From Ectothiorhodospiraceae bacterium 2226 (GTDB taxonomy: Bacteria; Pseudomonadota; Gammaproteobacteria; GCA-013348725), in assembly GCA_013348725.1 (NCBI GenBank), contig CP054689.1, forward strand, positions 43,501 to 107,500: a stretch of DNA of 64,000 nt, written 5' to 3'. Below the pieces are notes generated by a model, which was given only the letters and a program-made list of their open reading frames with translations, searched no databases and was not told the origin of the DNA. This document shows, piece after piece, positions 1 through 8,593 of this stretch (position 1 is its first letter; every line of letters begins with the position of its first letter). Position numbers and translations under genes: made by a program.

Positions 1-543
1 CAAGTGCGAATCGGCCGCCACGCCGCCATGGCCGGGAAAGTGCTTGCCGACCGCGATGGTGCCGGCCCGCTGCAGGCCGCGGATGCAGGCCTCCGCGAGC
101 TGCGCCACCGTTTCCGGCTGGGCATGGAAGGCGCGGTCGCCGATGACGTCGCTGATGCCGCGGTCGAGGTCCAGCACCGGCGCGAAGCTGAAGTCCACGC
201 CCACGGCGCGCAGCTCCGCGCCAATCATCCAGCCGAGCGCCTCGGCGAGCGCCAGGCCCTCGGCCGGGTCGCGGTCGTAACGCTCGCCGGCGCGGCGCGC
301 GGCCGGCAGGCGCGTGAAGCCCTCCTGGAAGCGCTGGATGCGCCCCCCCTCCTGGTCCACCGCCACCAACAAGGCCGGGTTGCGCACGCCATGGATGGCC
401 GTCACCAGCTCGCGCACCTGGGCCGGCGACTGGTAGTTGCGCGCGAACAGGATCACGCCGCCGACCGCCGGGTGACGCAGCAGCTCCACGTCCTCGTCGC
501 TGAGCGCGAGGCCCTCCACATCCACCATTACCGGTCCCAGCAT
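1..543 (-). CDS. nagZ: Beta-N-acetylhexosaminidase NagZ, N-terminal part (gene runs off the left edge)
   Basis: Glycoside hydrolase family 3 enzyme of peptidoglycan recycling that removes GlcNAc from GlcNAc-anhydroMurNAc-peptides in the cytoplasm. The 181 residues present open with [12 protein letters not shown], a typical NagZ start, followed by the [10 protein letters not shown] substrate-loop motif near residues 60-70 and KHFPGHG near residue 167. The DSH of the flexible catalytic loop (His near residue 180) is the last thing before the edge. The C-terminal half and the stop codon are outside the window. The start ATG is at 543, with the neighbouring L,D-transpeptidase gene ending only 11 bases upstream on the same strand, so the two are probably co-transcribed. 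Identity is firm from motifs. Confidence 0.93.
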   Translation of the reverse strand, partial: MLGPVMVDVEGLALSDEDVELLRHPAVGGVILFARNYQSPAQVRELVTAIHGVRNPALLVAVDQEGGRIQRFQEGFTRLPAARRAGERYDRDPAEGLALAEALGWMIGAELRAVGVDFSFAPVLDLDRGISDVIGDRAFHAQPETVAQLAEACIRGLQRAGTIAVGKHFPGHGGVAADSHL

Positions 544-554
544 TGCCTCTCCCA

Positions 555-1040
555 TCACGCTTCGATCAAGACCTCGGTGCCGACGGGCACCAAGTCGAAC
601 AGGCGCATCACGTCCTCGTTGCGCATCTTCACGCACCCGTGCGACGAAGGCACGCCCATCGGGTGCTCATCCGGGCACCCGTGGATGTACACATAGCGGC
701 GCATGGTGTCCACGCGCCCGAGCCGATTGCGCCCCGGCTCCAGCCCGCTCAGCCACAGGATGCGCGTGAGGATCCAATCGCGGCCCGGGTGGGCTGCACC
801 GAGCGCCGGGCTGTACACCTCTCCGGTGGGGCGGCGTCCGACGAACACGGTGTTCGGCGCGCAGCCGGCGCCGATCTTGGCGCGTATCACGTGCCGCCCG
901 CGCGGGGTACGCTCGCTGCCAAAAGTCTCGCCCGCCCCGTTGCGCGCGGTGGCCACACGCACATCGAGCAGCACCTCATCGCCCTGCCGGCAAACCAGGC
1001 GCTGCGCAGCGAGGTCGACATGGATGCGGCGCGCGCTCAC
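555..1040 (-). CDS. L,D-transpeptidase family protein (YkuD domain)
   Basis: YkuD-fold protein of the family that makes or remodels peptidoglycan cross-links using a cysteine nucleophile. The catalytic signature is complete: YIHG followed by [13 protein letters not shown] near the C-terminus, with the nucleophile in SHGC. The region [15 protein letters not shown] is also conserved in this subfamily. I choose the GTG at 1040 because it overlaps the stop of the upstream CYTH gene (GTGA) and has GGAG a few bases before it; an in-frame ATG at 1079 would overlap that gene by 43 bases. With this start there is no signal peptide or membrane anchor, which is usual for the short members found next to nagZ in gammaproteobacteria. 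The true substrate is not shown by the sequence. Confidence 0.85.
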   Translation of the reverse strand: MSARRIHVDLAAQRLVCRQGDEVLLDVRVATARNGAGETFGSERTPRGRHVIRAKIGAGCAPNTVFVGRRPTGEVYSPALGAAHPGRDWILTRILWLSGLEPGRNRLGRVDTMRRYVYIHGCPDEHPMGVPSSHGCVKMRNEDVMRLFDLVPVGTEVLIEA

Positions 1041-1519
1041 CCTGCGCTCCAGTCCTTGTACGGATGCGTCACCAGACACACATTGTAATAACGTGCATCG
1101 TGCGAGACCTCCTCGCCCAGCCAGGGCGGATGCTCGAAGGGCTCGTCCTCGTGTTGCAGCTCGATCTCCGCCACCACCAGGCCGGCGTTATCGCCCTCGA
1201 ACACGTCGATCTCCCACAGATGCGCGCCGTGGCGCACGTGGTAGCGGCGTTTCTCGATTAGCGCGCCTTCGCACAGCGCGAGCAAGGCCTGCGCCTCGTC
1301 CACGGGGATCGGATACTCGAACTCGCTGCGCCGCACGCCGAGCTGCGCGCTCTTGATATTGAGATTGGCGGACTCGCCCGCGATGCGCACCCGCACCGAG
1401 GCCCTGCCCGGTTCGCACAGATAGCCCTGGCGATACGCCGCGCCGGCGTCGGCGCCCGCGCGCCAGCGCTCGTCGCGCACCAGGAATTTTCGTTCGATCT
1501 CGACCGCCACCTCGGCCAC
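1037..1519 (-). CDS. CYTH domain protein (triphosphate tunnel enzyme family)
   Basis: Short (about 160 residues) single-domain CYTH protein. The defining N-terminal EIERKFLV (ExExK) motif starts at residue 7, and alternating charged strands such as RVRI, EKRRYHVRH and WEIDVFEG follow, as expected for the eight-stranded tunnel that binds triphosphate and divalent metal. Members of this family hydrolyse inorganic triphosphate or act as adenylate or thiamine-triphosphate enzymes; the sequence does not say which, and tripolyphosphatase is the commonest bacterial activity. Translation begins at a GTG at 1519. The stop overlaps the start of the L,D-transpeptidase by four bases, so the two are translationally coupled. 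A divergent promoter region of about 90 bases separates it from the oxidoreductase on the other strand. Confidence 0.85.
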   Translation of the reverse strand: MAEVAVEIERKFLVRDERWRAGADAGAAYRQGYLCEPGRASVRVRIAGESANLNIKSAQLGVRRSEFEYPIPVDEAQALLALCEGALIEKRRYHVRHGAHLWEIDVFEGDNAGLVVAEIELQHEDEPFEHPPWLGEEVSHDARYYNVCLVTHPYKDWSAG

Positions 1520-1612
1520 CCACGTTCACGTCGCCAAAGCGTAATATGATACCAACATCCCCTCGGCACACCCGTGCCGGGCGCGCGTTTTGCGCAGGCT
1601 TCGGAGGCAGAC

Positions 1613-2608
1613 ATGAAGGCGATCGTCATGACCACGGCGGGCGGGCCGGAGGTGTTGCAGCCGCGCACCCTGCCCAAGCCCCACATCCAGCGCCCCAACC
1701 AAATCCTGGTGCGCCTGCGCGCGGCCGGCACCAACCCGGTCGATACCAAGCTACGCAGCCGCGGCACCTACTTCCCCGACCGCATGCCCGCCGTGCTCGG
1801 CTGCGACGGCAGCGGCGTCGTCGAGGCCTGCGGCCCGCAGGTCGCGCGCTTTCGCGTGGGCGACGAAGTCTATTTCTGCGCCGGCGGCATCGGCGACGAA
1901 CAAGGCACCTACGCCGAGTACGTGGTGCTGGACGAGCGCCATGCGGCCATCAAGCCGGTCTCACTGAGTTTCGCCGAAGCGGCGGTGGCGCCGCTGGTGG
2001 CGATCACGGCCTGGGAATCGCTGCACGACCGCGGCCGCATCGGCGAGGGTATGCGCGTATTGATCCACGGCGGCGCCGGCGGCGTCGGCCACGTGGCGAT
2101 CCAACTCGCCCGTGTGGCGGGCGCCGCCGTCGCCACCACGGTCGGCAACGAGGAAAAGGCCGACCTCGCGCACCGATGGGGCGCGGAGCACGTCATCCAT
2201 TACAAGCACGAGGACTTCGTGCAGAGCGCGCGCGCCTGGACGAACGACCAGGGGGTCGACCTTGCGCTCGACACGGTGGGCGGGGCCACCTTCGCGGCCA
2301 CGATGGCGGCGGTCAAGGTCTACGGCGACGTGGTGACCCTGCTCCAACCGGCCGAGATGGACTGGAAAGAAGCGCGCCTGCGCAATCTGCGCGTGAGCTA
2401 CGAGCTCATGCTCACGCCCATGTACTACCAGATGGAGGCCGCGCGGGCCTATCAGGCCCGCATCCTCGAGCAGTGCGCGCGCCTGTTCGATACCGGCCAA
2501 CTGCGCATCCACCTCGGCGCCACGCTGCCGCTCGGCGAGGCAGCCGAGGCCCATCGGCGCATCGAACGCGGCCACCTCGGCAAGCTCGCTCTGCTGATGG
2601 ACGACTGA
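1613..2608 (+). CDS. Zinc-independent quinone oxidoreductase / MDR-family NADPH dehydrogenase
   Basis: Medium-chain dehydrogenase/reductase of the quinone oxidoreductase (Qor-like) branch, 331 residues, predicted cytoplasmic. The N-terminal GroES-like fold holds LRAAGTNPVDTK and GCDGSGVVEACG. The Rossmann domain has the nucleotide-binding loop IHGGAGGVGHVAIQLAR near residues 146-162. Structural-zinc cysteines are absent, which separates it from zinc alcohol dehydrogenases. The ATG at 1613 is preceded by GGAGG at ideal spacing; a longer frame open from 1574 lacks such a site. It stands alone, divergent from the CYTH gene and convergent with the next gene. The physiological substrate is unknown. 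Confidence 0.8.
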   Translation: MKAIVMTTAGGPEVLQPRTLPKPHIQRPNQILVRLRAAGTNPVDTKLRSRGTYFPDRMPAVLGCDGSGVVEACGPQVARFRVGDEVYFCAGGIGDEQGTYAEYVVLDERHAAIKPVSLSFAEAAVAPLVAITAWESLHDRGRIGEGMRVLIHGGAGGVGHVAIQLARVAGAAVATTVGNEEKADLAHRWGAEHVIHYKHEDFVQSARAWTNDQGVDLALDTVGGATFAATMAAVKVYGDVVTLLQPAEMDWKEARLRNLRVSYELMLTPMYYQMEAARAYQARILEQCARLFDTGQLRIHLGATLPLGEAAEAHRRIERGHLGKLALLMDD

Positions 2609-2643
2609 GCCCGCCGCGTGTTGCGACGAGCCCTGCCCGGGGA

Positions 2644-3513
2644 TCAGTCGCCTTGCGTGAGGTGCTCGCGAAGGAAGTCCGCAGTACGCACGATCGCGTC
2701 GCGCGACGCCAGGTCATCGGCGAAGGTGCGGGTGGGCGGCGCGCGAAAATCGAAGGCGCGGCCCACGCCCGGGTACTCCACCAGGCGCACCGGCCGACCG
2801 GCGGCCTCCAGGGTGGTCACCGACATCTCGATCGAGCGCTTGCGCTGATACTGTTCGTGCTCGCCCACGAACACCAGGAAGGGAATGGTGAGCTCGCCGA
2901 TCTCGGGCGCATGCCGGTAGACCTGCATCGGCTCGGGCGCGTTGGGATCCTGCAGGTGCGGATAAAAGGCCACCATGCAGCCCACACCGTTGTGTTGACG
3001 CTCGTGCGTAACCGCCGCCTTGAGCGTGTAATAGCCGCCGCGGGTGATGGACACGAAACACACCTCCGGTCCCTGCACGGCCTCCAGCTCGAGCGCGAAG
3101 TCCACCGCCGCGGCCAGATCTTCCTCCAACTGGTAATCGTGCTCGATGGGCATGGCGGCAATGAAACGCCCCGAGTACAGATCCGGCGCCACCACCGTGA
3201 AGCCGCGCGCCGCCAGGCGCTGGACCTGCATCTGCGCCAGGTCGTCCAGCCCGCGCCGGCCGTGCACCCACACCACCCCCGGGAACGGCTCCTCGCCCTC
3301 GGGGCGCACAATCAGGGTCGGCACCTCCACGTCCTCGTGGGTATAGCTGGACCATTCCTGCGTGACCCTGTGGTTCTGCGGCTGCGGCAGTTGTCCTTCG
3401 TACCACCATGCGCTGTCCAGCCACCAAGGGTCGCCGCCCTTCTCGGCCGCCGCGGCGACGGGCGCGAGCAGCAGCAAGGCCAGACAGGGGATCCAGAAAT
3501 AACGCATATGCAT
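2644..3513 (-). CDS. Exported dienelactone-hydrolase-like alpha/beta protein with altered catalytic residues
   Basis: 289 residues. The first 23 form a signal peptide (hydrophobic PCLALLLLAPVAA then AEK). The rest resembles the dienelactone hydrolase family: GVVWVHGRRGLDD is the oxyanion-loop region, and ARGFTVVAPDLYSGRF and LVFVGEHEQY match the family's strands. The nucleophile elbow, normally G-x-C-x-G-G, reads SITRGG, so threonine occupies the cysteine/serine site. The usual G-x-x-H-x-F near the C-terminus reads GVGRAFDF, so arginine replaces the catalytic histidine. Both substitutions are direct readings. The protein is therefore probably not a standard hydrolase and may be a binding or structural relative. 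The ATG at 3513 has GAGG seven bases upstream. It is monocistronic or follows the next gene upstream with a 97-base gap. Confidence 0.7.
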   Translation of the reverse strand: MHMRYFWIPCLALLLLAPVAAAAEKGGDPWWLDSAWWYEGQLPQPQNHRVTQEWSSYTHEDVEVPTLIVRPEGEEPFPGVVWVHGRRGLDDLAQMQVQRLAARGFTVVAPDLYSGRFIAAMPIEHDYQLEEDLAAAVDFALELEAVQGPEVCFVSITRGGYYTLKAAVTHERQHNGVGCMVAFYPHLQDPNAPEPMQVYRHAPEIGELTIPFLVFVGEHEQYQRKRSIEMSVTTLEAAGRPVRLVEYPGVGRAFDFRAPPTRTFADDLASRDAIVRTADFLREHLTQGD

Positions 3514-3610
3514 GCTGGCGCCTCTTTGAACAGTGGGACCTGCAACCCATTGTGGGTGCTCGCCCGCGACCGAACAAGCCGTACCACCCGACGGCGAAGC
3601 GCGCGCGCGC

Positions 3611-4120
3611 TCAGCGGCCCTCGACGTCGAAGTGGAACGGGACCACGCGCACCGCGTCCGGCCCCTCGAGGATGAGTTCGGCGCTCCAGGTCATGCGGCC
3701 CGTGACGCACACCGGCAGCGTCCCCTCCCCGACATACCGGCCCGCCCCCAGGGATTGCAGGCGCACCCGGTTGTGCCCCATGTACATGTCCACGCCACTG
3801 AACGAGACCGCCGCCGCCTGCACCGGCACACCCTCCACCTGCACGTCGATGTCGAGCGGCTGCAGGGCACGGATGGGGCGCGGGGCCAGGGTGAGCGTCA
3901 CGCTGCCGCCGTCGACCGCGCTCCGGCAGGGCCCGCGGTGCAGGTCGCACGCCTCGGCCGTGACGGGTTCGACCTCGACCAGCGGCTTGCCGTGCACGGG
4001 CACTTGCTCACGCAGCCACCAGGCACCCAGCAGGCCGCCCAGCATGAGCACGATCAACAGCCCGAACAGCCAGATAAAGGAGCGAGGCACGCGCGGCGAT
4101 TCCAGCGAGGACAAAGGCAC
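3611..4120 (-). CDS. Membrane-anchored protein of unknown function
   Basis: 169 residues with one N-terminal transmembrane segment (about residues 15-36, IWLFGLLIVLMLGGLLGAWW) followed by a beta-rich extracytoplasmic domain of about 130 residues. Visible details are a CDLHRGPC pair of cysteines near residues 58-65, a DMYMGHNRVRL stretch, and a third cysteine in LPVCVTGRM. The cysteines, His and Met residues could bind a metal such as copper, or the pair could form a disulfide; that is speculation. I do not recognise a named family. It reads in the same direction as the exported hydrolase-like gene 97 bases downstream. Confidence 0.6.
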   Translation of the reverse strand: MPLSSLESPRVPRSFIWLFGLLIVLMLGGLLGAWWLREQVPVHGKPLVEVEPVTAEACDLHRGPCRSAVDGGSVTLTLAPRPIRALQPLDIDVQVEGVPVQAAAVSFSGVDMYMGHNRVRLQSLGAGRYVGEGTLPVCVTGRMTWSAELILEGPDAVRVVPFHFDVEGR

Positions 4121-4159
4121 ACGCTAGCACACGGCGCGAGGGCGGCTCCACCGCGCGCG

Positions 4160-4486
4160 TTACCAGGTTCGCGCGCGTGCGCGCCACCAACGGTGCGCCA
4201 GCGCCAGGGCATCGATCGGGCTCGCCGCGCGCCCCAGCGCGCAAGGCGATGGCCGCCGTGCCGACCACCGCAGCCTCCCCGTAGGATCCCGCTCCCGGCC
4301 AGAGCCGACGCAGGGCGCCAACCTCCACACGCGCCGGTTTCAGGTGGCGCAAGCCGCCGGCGATGCCTCACCCGCCGGTAACGCGCCCATCGCGGCCTCG
4401 GCCTCCGCCGCGCTAAGACCACGGACCCCGCGCTTGCCGCGGCCCAGGGCCTGAATGCAGGCATGGATGTCGGACGCGACGCTCAC
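4160..4486 (-). pseudogene. Decayed trpD2/ybiB-like (anthranilate phosphoribosyltransferase-like) gene
   Basis: Downstream of cysG a GTG at 4486 overlaps the cysG stop (GTGA) and opens a frame that reads SDIHACIQALGRGKRGVRGL and GLSAAEAEAAMGALPAGEAS, the N-terminal helix pair of the TrpD2/YbiB family. It stops after 48 codons near 4340. Further on, in another frame, VVGTAAIALR shifts by one base into ALGRAASPIDALALAHRWW and RARARTW then TAA at 4160, which matches the family's C-terminal helices. The roughly 250-residue catalytic middle is missing. So both ends survive, with a large deletion and at least one frameshift. In related bacteria a trpD2-like gene often follows cysG or nitrate genes, which supports the reading. 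The 48-codon stub might still be translated but cannot be an enzyme. Confidence 0.7.
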
Positions 4487-5898
4487 AGCGTGCCGACCGC
4501 GCGTACCGGATCGCGCGCGGCGCCGTCCGTCGCCCGAGCATTCAGCGCCTCACGCAAGCGGACCACCTCCCCCACCACCAGCAACACCGGTGCGTCGGCA
4601 TCGAGGCGCTGCGCGAGCTGCGGCAATTCGACCAACGGGGCGGTGATCACGGTCTGCGTGGGGCGCGTGCCGTCGGCGATCAAGGCCGCGGGGGTCGACG
4701 CGGACAGACCGTGCGCGACGAGCTGCGTGCATAGCGTCCCCAGCACCGGGCGGCCCATGTACACCACCAGGGTCTGGCCACGCTGTGCCAGCGCGCGCCA
4801 ATCGAGATTCAACTCCCCGTTACGGCCGTGCGCCGTGACGAAGGTGCAGGCTTGGGCGCTGCCCCGGTGAGTGAGCGGGATCCCGGCCAGCGCCCCACAG
4901 CCGTTGGCGGCGGTGATACCGGGCACCACCTGAAACGGGGTCGCGGCCTGCACCAGGGCCTCCATCTCCTCGCCGCCGCGCCCGAACACGAAGGGGTCGC
5001 CACTCTTCAGGCGCAGCACGCGCTTGCCCGCCTGCGCCAGTTCGATCATGCGCGCGTTGATTGCCGCCTGGCTCATCCCGCGCCCGCCGGTGCGCTTGCC
5101 CACATACACGCGTTCAGCGTCGCGGCGAACCAGGTCGAGCACCTCGGCGCTCACCAGCCGGTCGTACAACACCACGTCGGCCTGTTGCATGAGGCGCAGC
5201 GCGCGCAGCGTCAGCAGCTCCGGGTCGCCCGGCCCGGCCCCGACCAGGTACACCTCGCCGCGCGCCGGTTCCTGGTCGCGCAGCAACGCCTCGAGCGCGC
5301 CCTCGGCGTCGGCGTCGCGGCCCGCGAGTACGTGCTCCACTACGGGGCTGTCGAACACGCGCTCCCAGAAGCGGCGGCGCAGGGGTGCGGGCAGTACGGC
5401 CTTCACGTGGGCGCGGTAGCGCGCGGCCAGGGCCGCGAGGCGCCCGTAGCGCGGCGGCAGCAGCCGCTCGATGGCGAGCCGCGTGCGCCGCGCGAGTACC
5501 GGCGAAGCGCCGCCGCTCGACACCGCCACCACCAGCGGGCCGCGCTCGACCAAGGCCGGCATGACGAAGGCGCTCGCCGGCCCGTCGTCCACCGCGTTGG
5601 CCCACACCCCGGCCTCGGCGCTCAGGCGCGCGATATGCCGGTTCAACAGCGGCTGATCGGTGGCGGCGATCACCAGCCGATAGCCGTGCACGTCGGCATC
5701 GCGAAACCCGCGCGCGACGTGCACCAACGCGCCGCGCTGCGCACACGCCGCCAAGTCCTCGCCCAGTCCCGGCGCGATCACGGTGAGCCGCGCGCCGGCG
5801 GCGAGCAGCCGCTCCGCCTTGCGGGCCGCGACGGTGCCGCCCCCCACCACCAGGCAGGGTGCGCCTTTCACATCGACATACAACGGCAGGTAATCCAT
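4483..5898 (-). CDS. cysG: Siroheme synthase CysG (SirC/ferrochelatase plus SUMT fusion)
   Basis: Makes siroheme from uroporphyrinogen III: two SAM-dependent methylations, NAD-dependent oxidation and iron insertion. It is 471 residues, the usual length of the fusion. It starts MDYLPLYVDVKG at the ATG at 5898, preceded by GGGGAG. The N-terminal domain has the NAD loop VVGGGTVAARKAERLL (about residues 15-30) and the AVSSGGASPVLAR segment. The SUMT half begins with YLVGAGPGDPELLTLRAL near residue 214, followed by YVGKRTG, LKSGDPFVFGRGGEE and VVPGITAANG. It lies 31 bases after nasA in the nitrate operon and supplies the cofactor of NirB. Its stop overlaps the start of the decayed trpD2-like gene. 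Confidence 0.96.
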   Translation of the reverse strand: MDYLPLYVDVKGAPCLVVGGGTVAARKAERLLAAGARLTVIAPGLGEDLAACAQRGALVHVARGFRDADVHGYRLVIAATDQPLLNRHIARLSAEAGVWANAVDDGPASAFVMPALVERGPLVVAVSSGGASPVLARRTRLAIERLLPPRYGRLAALAARYRAHVKAVLPAPLRRRFWERVFDSPVVEHVLAGRDADAEGALEALLRDQEPARGEVYLVGAGPGDPELLTLRALRLMQQADVVLYDRLVSAEVLDLVRRDAERVYVGKRTGGRGMSQAAINARMIELAQAGKRVLRLKSGDPFVFGRGGEEMEALVQAATPFQVVPGITAANGCGALAGIPLTHRGSAQACTFVTAHGRNGELNLDWRALAQRGQTLVVYMGRPVLGTLCTQLVAHGLSASTPAALIADGTRPTQTVITAPLVELPQLAQRLDADAPVLLVVGEVVRLREALNARATDGAARDPVRAVGTL

Positions 5899-5929
5899 GT
5901 CTCCCCCTCGCTCCGAGCCGGTCGCAGCA

Positions 5930-8593
5930 CTAGACCGGCGCCACCGCGGCCGCATCCAGCGCGGCCGCCCCTTCCTCCGCCCGCGCGTGGCTGCGCAGCA
6001 GGCGCACCAGCTCGCCCCGGCAGGTCCCGCAGGCGCCGCCCGCGCCGGTGCGTGCCGCCAGGGCCGCGAGGTCGCACGCACCGGCCTGCAGCGCCTGCGC
6101 GATCGCGCCCGCGTGCACGCCGGCGCACGCACACACCAAGGCCCCCTGCCAGCGCGCATCGCCCGCCGCCGCGCCCAACAGCCGCAGCGCCGCCTCCGGC
6201 GCCACCGGGGCGCCGAGCTGCTGCGCGAGCCACGCCCGCGCCGGCAGGACGTCCCAGCGGGCATCGACGCACAACACCAAGCGCACCCGACCGCGTTCGA
6301 GACACACCCAACGCTCGCCCTGCGCATCGCGATAGCTCAACCAGCGCTGGTCGGTGTGCGGCGCCACCAGGGCCTGCGCGAACGCCTCCCACGCGCCCTC
6401 GGCGGCGGTGCCGGCGAGCTCGTAGCGATAGCCCGCGCGCAGCCGACTCGCCGCCCAGTACACGCCGTCGGGGAACACCAGTGGTTCGGTGGCGAGCGCG
6501 AACCCGTGCCACCGCGCGGCGACGCGCTCGAGCCGCACCCGCGCGTGCTTGAGCGCCGGTTGCCCGGAGACCGGATCCACCACGGCGGCCACCGCCGCAT
6601 TCACCGCGCCGACGTTCCCCCAGGGCGCGCTCCAGTGCATCGGCAGGAACACCGTGCCGGGCGGCACGGCATCGGCGACCGCCACGCGCGCGACCACCGA
6701 GCCGGCGGGTCCGCATAGGCGTGCCAAGTCGCCTTCGGCGAGGCGCCCCCGCGCCGCATCGTCGGGATGCACGCTCATCCGCGGTTCCAGCTGGTGAGCG
6801 CTCAGGCGGGCGCACAGCGCGGTGCGCGTGAGGGTATGCCAGTGGTCGCGCGTGCGGCCGGTGTTGAGCACCACTTCGGTGCTATGCAATGGGAGCCGTG
6901 CGGGCGCATCGGTCGCCACCGGCACGAAGCGCGCGCGCCCGTCGGCGGTCGGGAACTGCCCCTGCGCGAACGGGGCGCCGCCGGTGCTCAGCGGCCAACG
7001 CGTGGGCGCCAACTGCTCGTAGTCGGCATCGCTGAGTCGCGCGAAGGGGCGTATGTCGAACAGGCGGCCCGGCGCGCCGCTGAGGCGCGCATGCTCGCGG
7101 AAGATCTGCGCCGGGCGCGTGTAGGGAAAGGCGTCGTGATAGCCGAGCCGCTGGCCGACACGCGCCAGCGCCCACCAGTCGGGCCGCGCCTCGCCGGGCG
7201 CCGGTAGGAATGCCCGCTGGCGCGAGATGCAGCGTTCGGAGTTGGTCACCGTACCGTCCTTCTCCCCCCAGGCCAGCGCCGGCAGCGCCACGTGTGCGTA
7301 GCGCAGCGCTTCGCTGCGTCGGCTGACCTCGGAGACGACCACCAGCGGGCAAGCGCGCAGCGCCCGGCGCACGCGCGCCGTATCCGGCATGGAGACCAGC
7401 GGATTGGTGCCCATGATCCACAGCGCCCGCACCCGACCGTCGGCGACCGCCTCGAACAGGTCCACCGCCTTCAAGCCCGGGCGCTCGGCCACACGCGGCG
7501 CCCGCCACAGGCGCTGCACCTCGGCGCGCGCCGCGGGCGAGAAGTCGCGGTGGCCGGCGAGCTGCGTGGCGAGGCCGCCGACTTCGCGCCCGCCCATGGC
7601 GTTGGGCTGGCCGGTGATGGAGAACGGCCCCGCCCCGGCGCGCCCGAGGCGCCCGGTGGCGAGGTGGCAGTTGATGATGGCGTTGACGCGGTCGGCCCCG
7701 CGCGCCGACTGGTTGATGCCTTGCGAGTACAGCGTCACGGTGCGCCGGGTGCGCGCAAAGCGCCGGTAGAAATCGATGACCTGGTCGGTGCCGAGGCCGG
7801 TGGCGGCCGCCACCGCGGCGACGTCGGGCGCCTCCTCGCGCGCCGCCGCCAGCGCGTGCTCGAAGTCGCGCGTGTGCGCCGCGATATAGCGCGCGTCGAG
7901 ATGCCCGTGCGCATGCAGGTAGACCAGCAGGCCGTTGAACAGCACCGCGTCGCTGTCGGGGCGCAACGCGAGGTGCCCGTCCGCCTCCTCCACGGTGGCC
8001 GTGCGACGCGGATCGATCACCCACACTTCGGGGCCACCGCCGCGCTCGGCGCGCGCCTGCAGCAGCCGTTGATGCACCACCGGGTGGCACCAGGCGAGGT
8101 TGGAGCCGACGATCAGCACCAGCTCCGCCTGTTCCACATCGCGGTAGGACACCGGCACCACGTCCTCGCCGAAGGCGCGCGTCTGGCCCGCCACGGCCGC
8201 CGCCATGCACAGGCGCGAGTTGGTGTCGATATTGGCCGAGCCGATGAAGCCTTTCATCAGCTTGTTGGCGACGTAGTAATCCTCGGTCAGCAACTGACCG
8301 GAGACATAAAACCCGACCGCGTCGGGGCCGTGCCGCGCGGCGGTGTCGCGCAGGCCCGCCGCCACGGCGTCGAGCGCCGCCTCCCAGCCGACGCGTTCGC
8401 CGTGCAGGGTCGGATACAACAAGCGCTCCTGCAAGCCGAGGGTGTCGCCGAGGGCCTGGCCCTTGCCGCACAGCCGCCCGGCGTTGGCCGGATGCGCGGC
8501 ATCGCCGCGCAGCGCGAGCCCCTCGGGCCCCCGCTGCGCGACCAGGCCGCAACCCACGCCGCAGTACGGGCAGGTGGTGCGCACCTCGCTCAT
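5930..8593 (-). CDS. nasA: Assimilatory nitrate reductase catalytic subunit NasA
   Basis: Cytoplasmic molybdopterin-guanine-dinucleotide and 4Fe-4S enzyme that reduces nitrate to nitrite. It is 887 residues from the ATG at 8593, which overlaps the nirD stop (ATGA). The 4Fe-4S motif CPYCGVGCGL is at residues 8-17, then LCGKGQALGDTL. Molybdopterin-domain motifs follow: SGQLLTEDYYVANKLMKG, NSRLCMAAAV, YSQGINQSARGAD and TGQPNAMGGREVGG. The C-terminus carries a BFD-like 2Fe-2S domain with CACAGVH near residue 820 and GGACGTCRGEL near residue 852, as in Klebsiella-type NasA. No nasC-like electron-transfer gene is adjacent, so reductant delivery must come from elsewhere or directly through the BFD domain. 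No signal peptide is present. Confidence 0.95.
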   Translation of the reverse strand: MSEVRTTCPYCGVGCGLVAQRGPEGLALRGDAAHPANAGRLCGKGQALGDTLGLQERLLYPTLHGERVGWEAALDAVAAGLRDTAARHGPDAVGFYVSGQLLTEDYYVANKLMKGFIGSANIDTNSRLCMAAAVAGQTRAFGEDVVPVSYRDVEQAELVLIVGSNLAWCHPVVHQRLLQARAERGGGPEVWVIDPRRTATVEEADGHLALRPDSDAVLFNGLLVYLHAHGHLDARYIAAHTRDFEHALAAAREEAPDVAAVAAATGLGTDQVIDFYRRFARTRRTVTLYSQGINQSARGADRVNAIINCHLATGRLGRAGAGPFSITGQPNAMGGREVGGLATQLAGHRDFSPAARAEVQRLWRAPRVAERPGLKAVDLFEAVADGRVRALWIMGTNPLVSMPDTARVRRALRACPLVVVSEVSRRSEALRYAHVALPALAWGEKDGTVTNSERCISRQRAFLPAPGEARPDWWALARVGQRLGYHDAFPYTRPAQIFREHARLSGAPGRLFDIRPFARLSDADYEQLAPTRWPLSTGGAPFAQGQFPTADGRARFVPVATDAPARLPLHSTEVVLNTGRTRDHWHTLTRTALCARLSAHQLEPRMSVHPDDAARGRLAEGDLARLCGPAGSVVARVAVADAVPPGTVFLPMHWSAPWGNVGAVNAAVAAVVDPVSGQPALKHARVRLERVAARWHGFALATEPLVFPDGVYWAASRLRAGYRYELAGTAAEGAWEAFAQALVAPHTDQRWLSYRDAQGERWVCLERGRVRLVLCVDARWDVLPARAWLAQQLGAPVAPEAALRLLGAAAGDARWQGALVCACAGVHAGAIAQALQAGACDLAALAARTGAGGACGTCRGELVRLLRSHARAEEGAAALDAAAVAPV

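Noticed and set aside
1546..3675. A 709-codon plus-strand frame covering the oxidoreductase and hydrolase-like genes
   Set aside because: Overlaps two well-supported genes in the wrong frame and strand; composition is low-complexity Arg/Ala.
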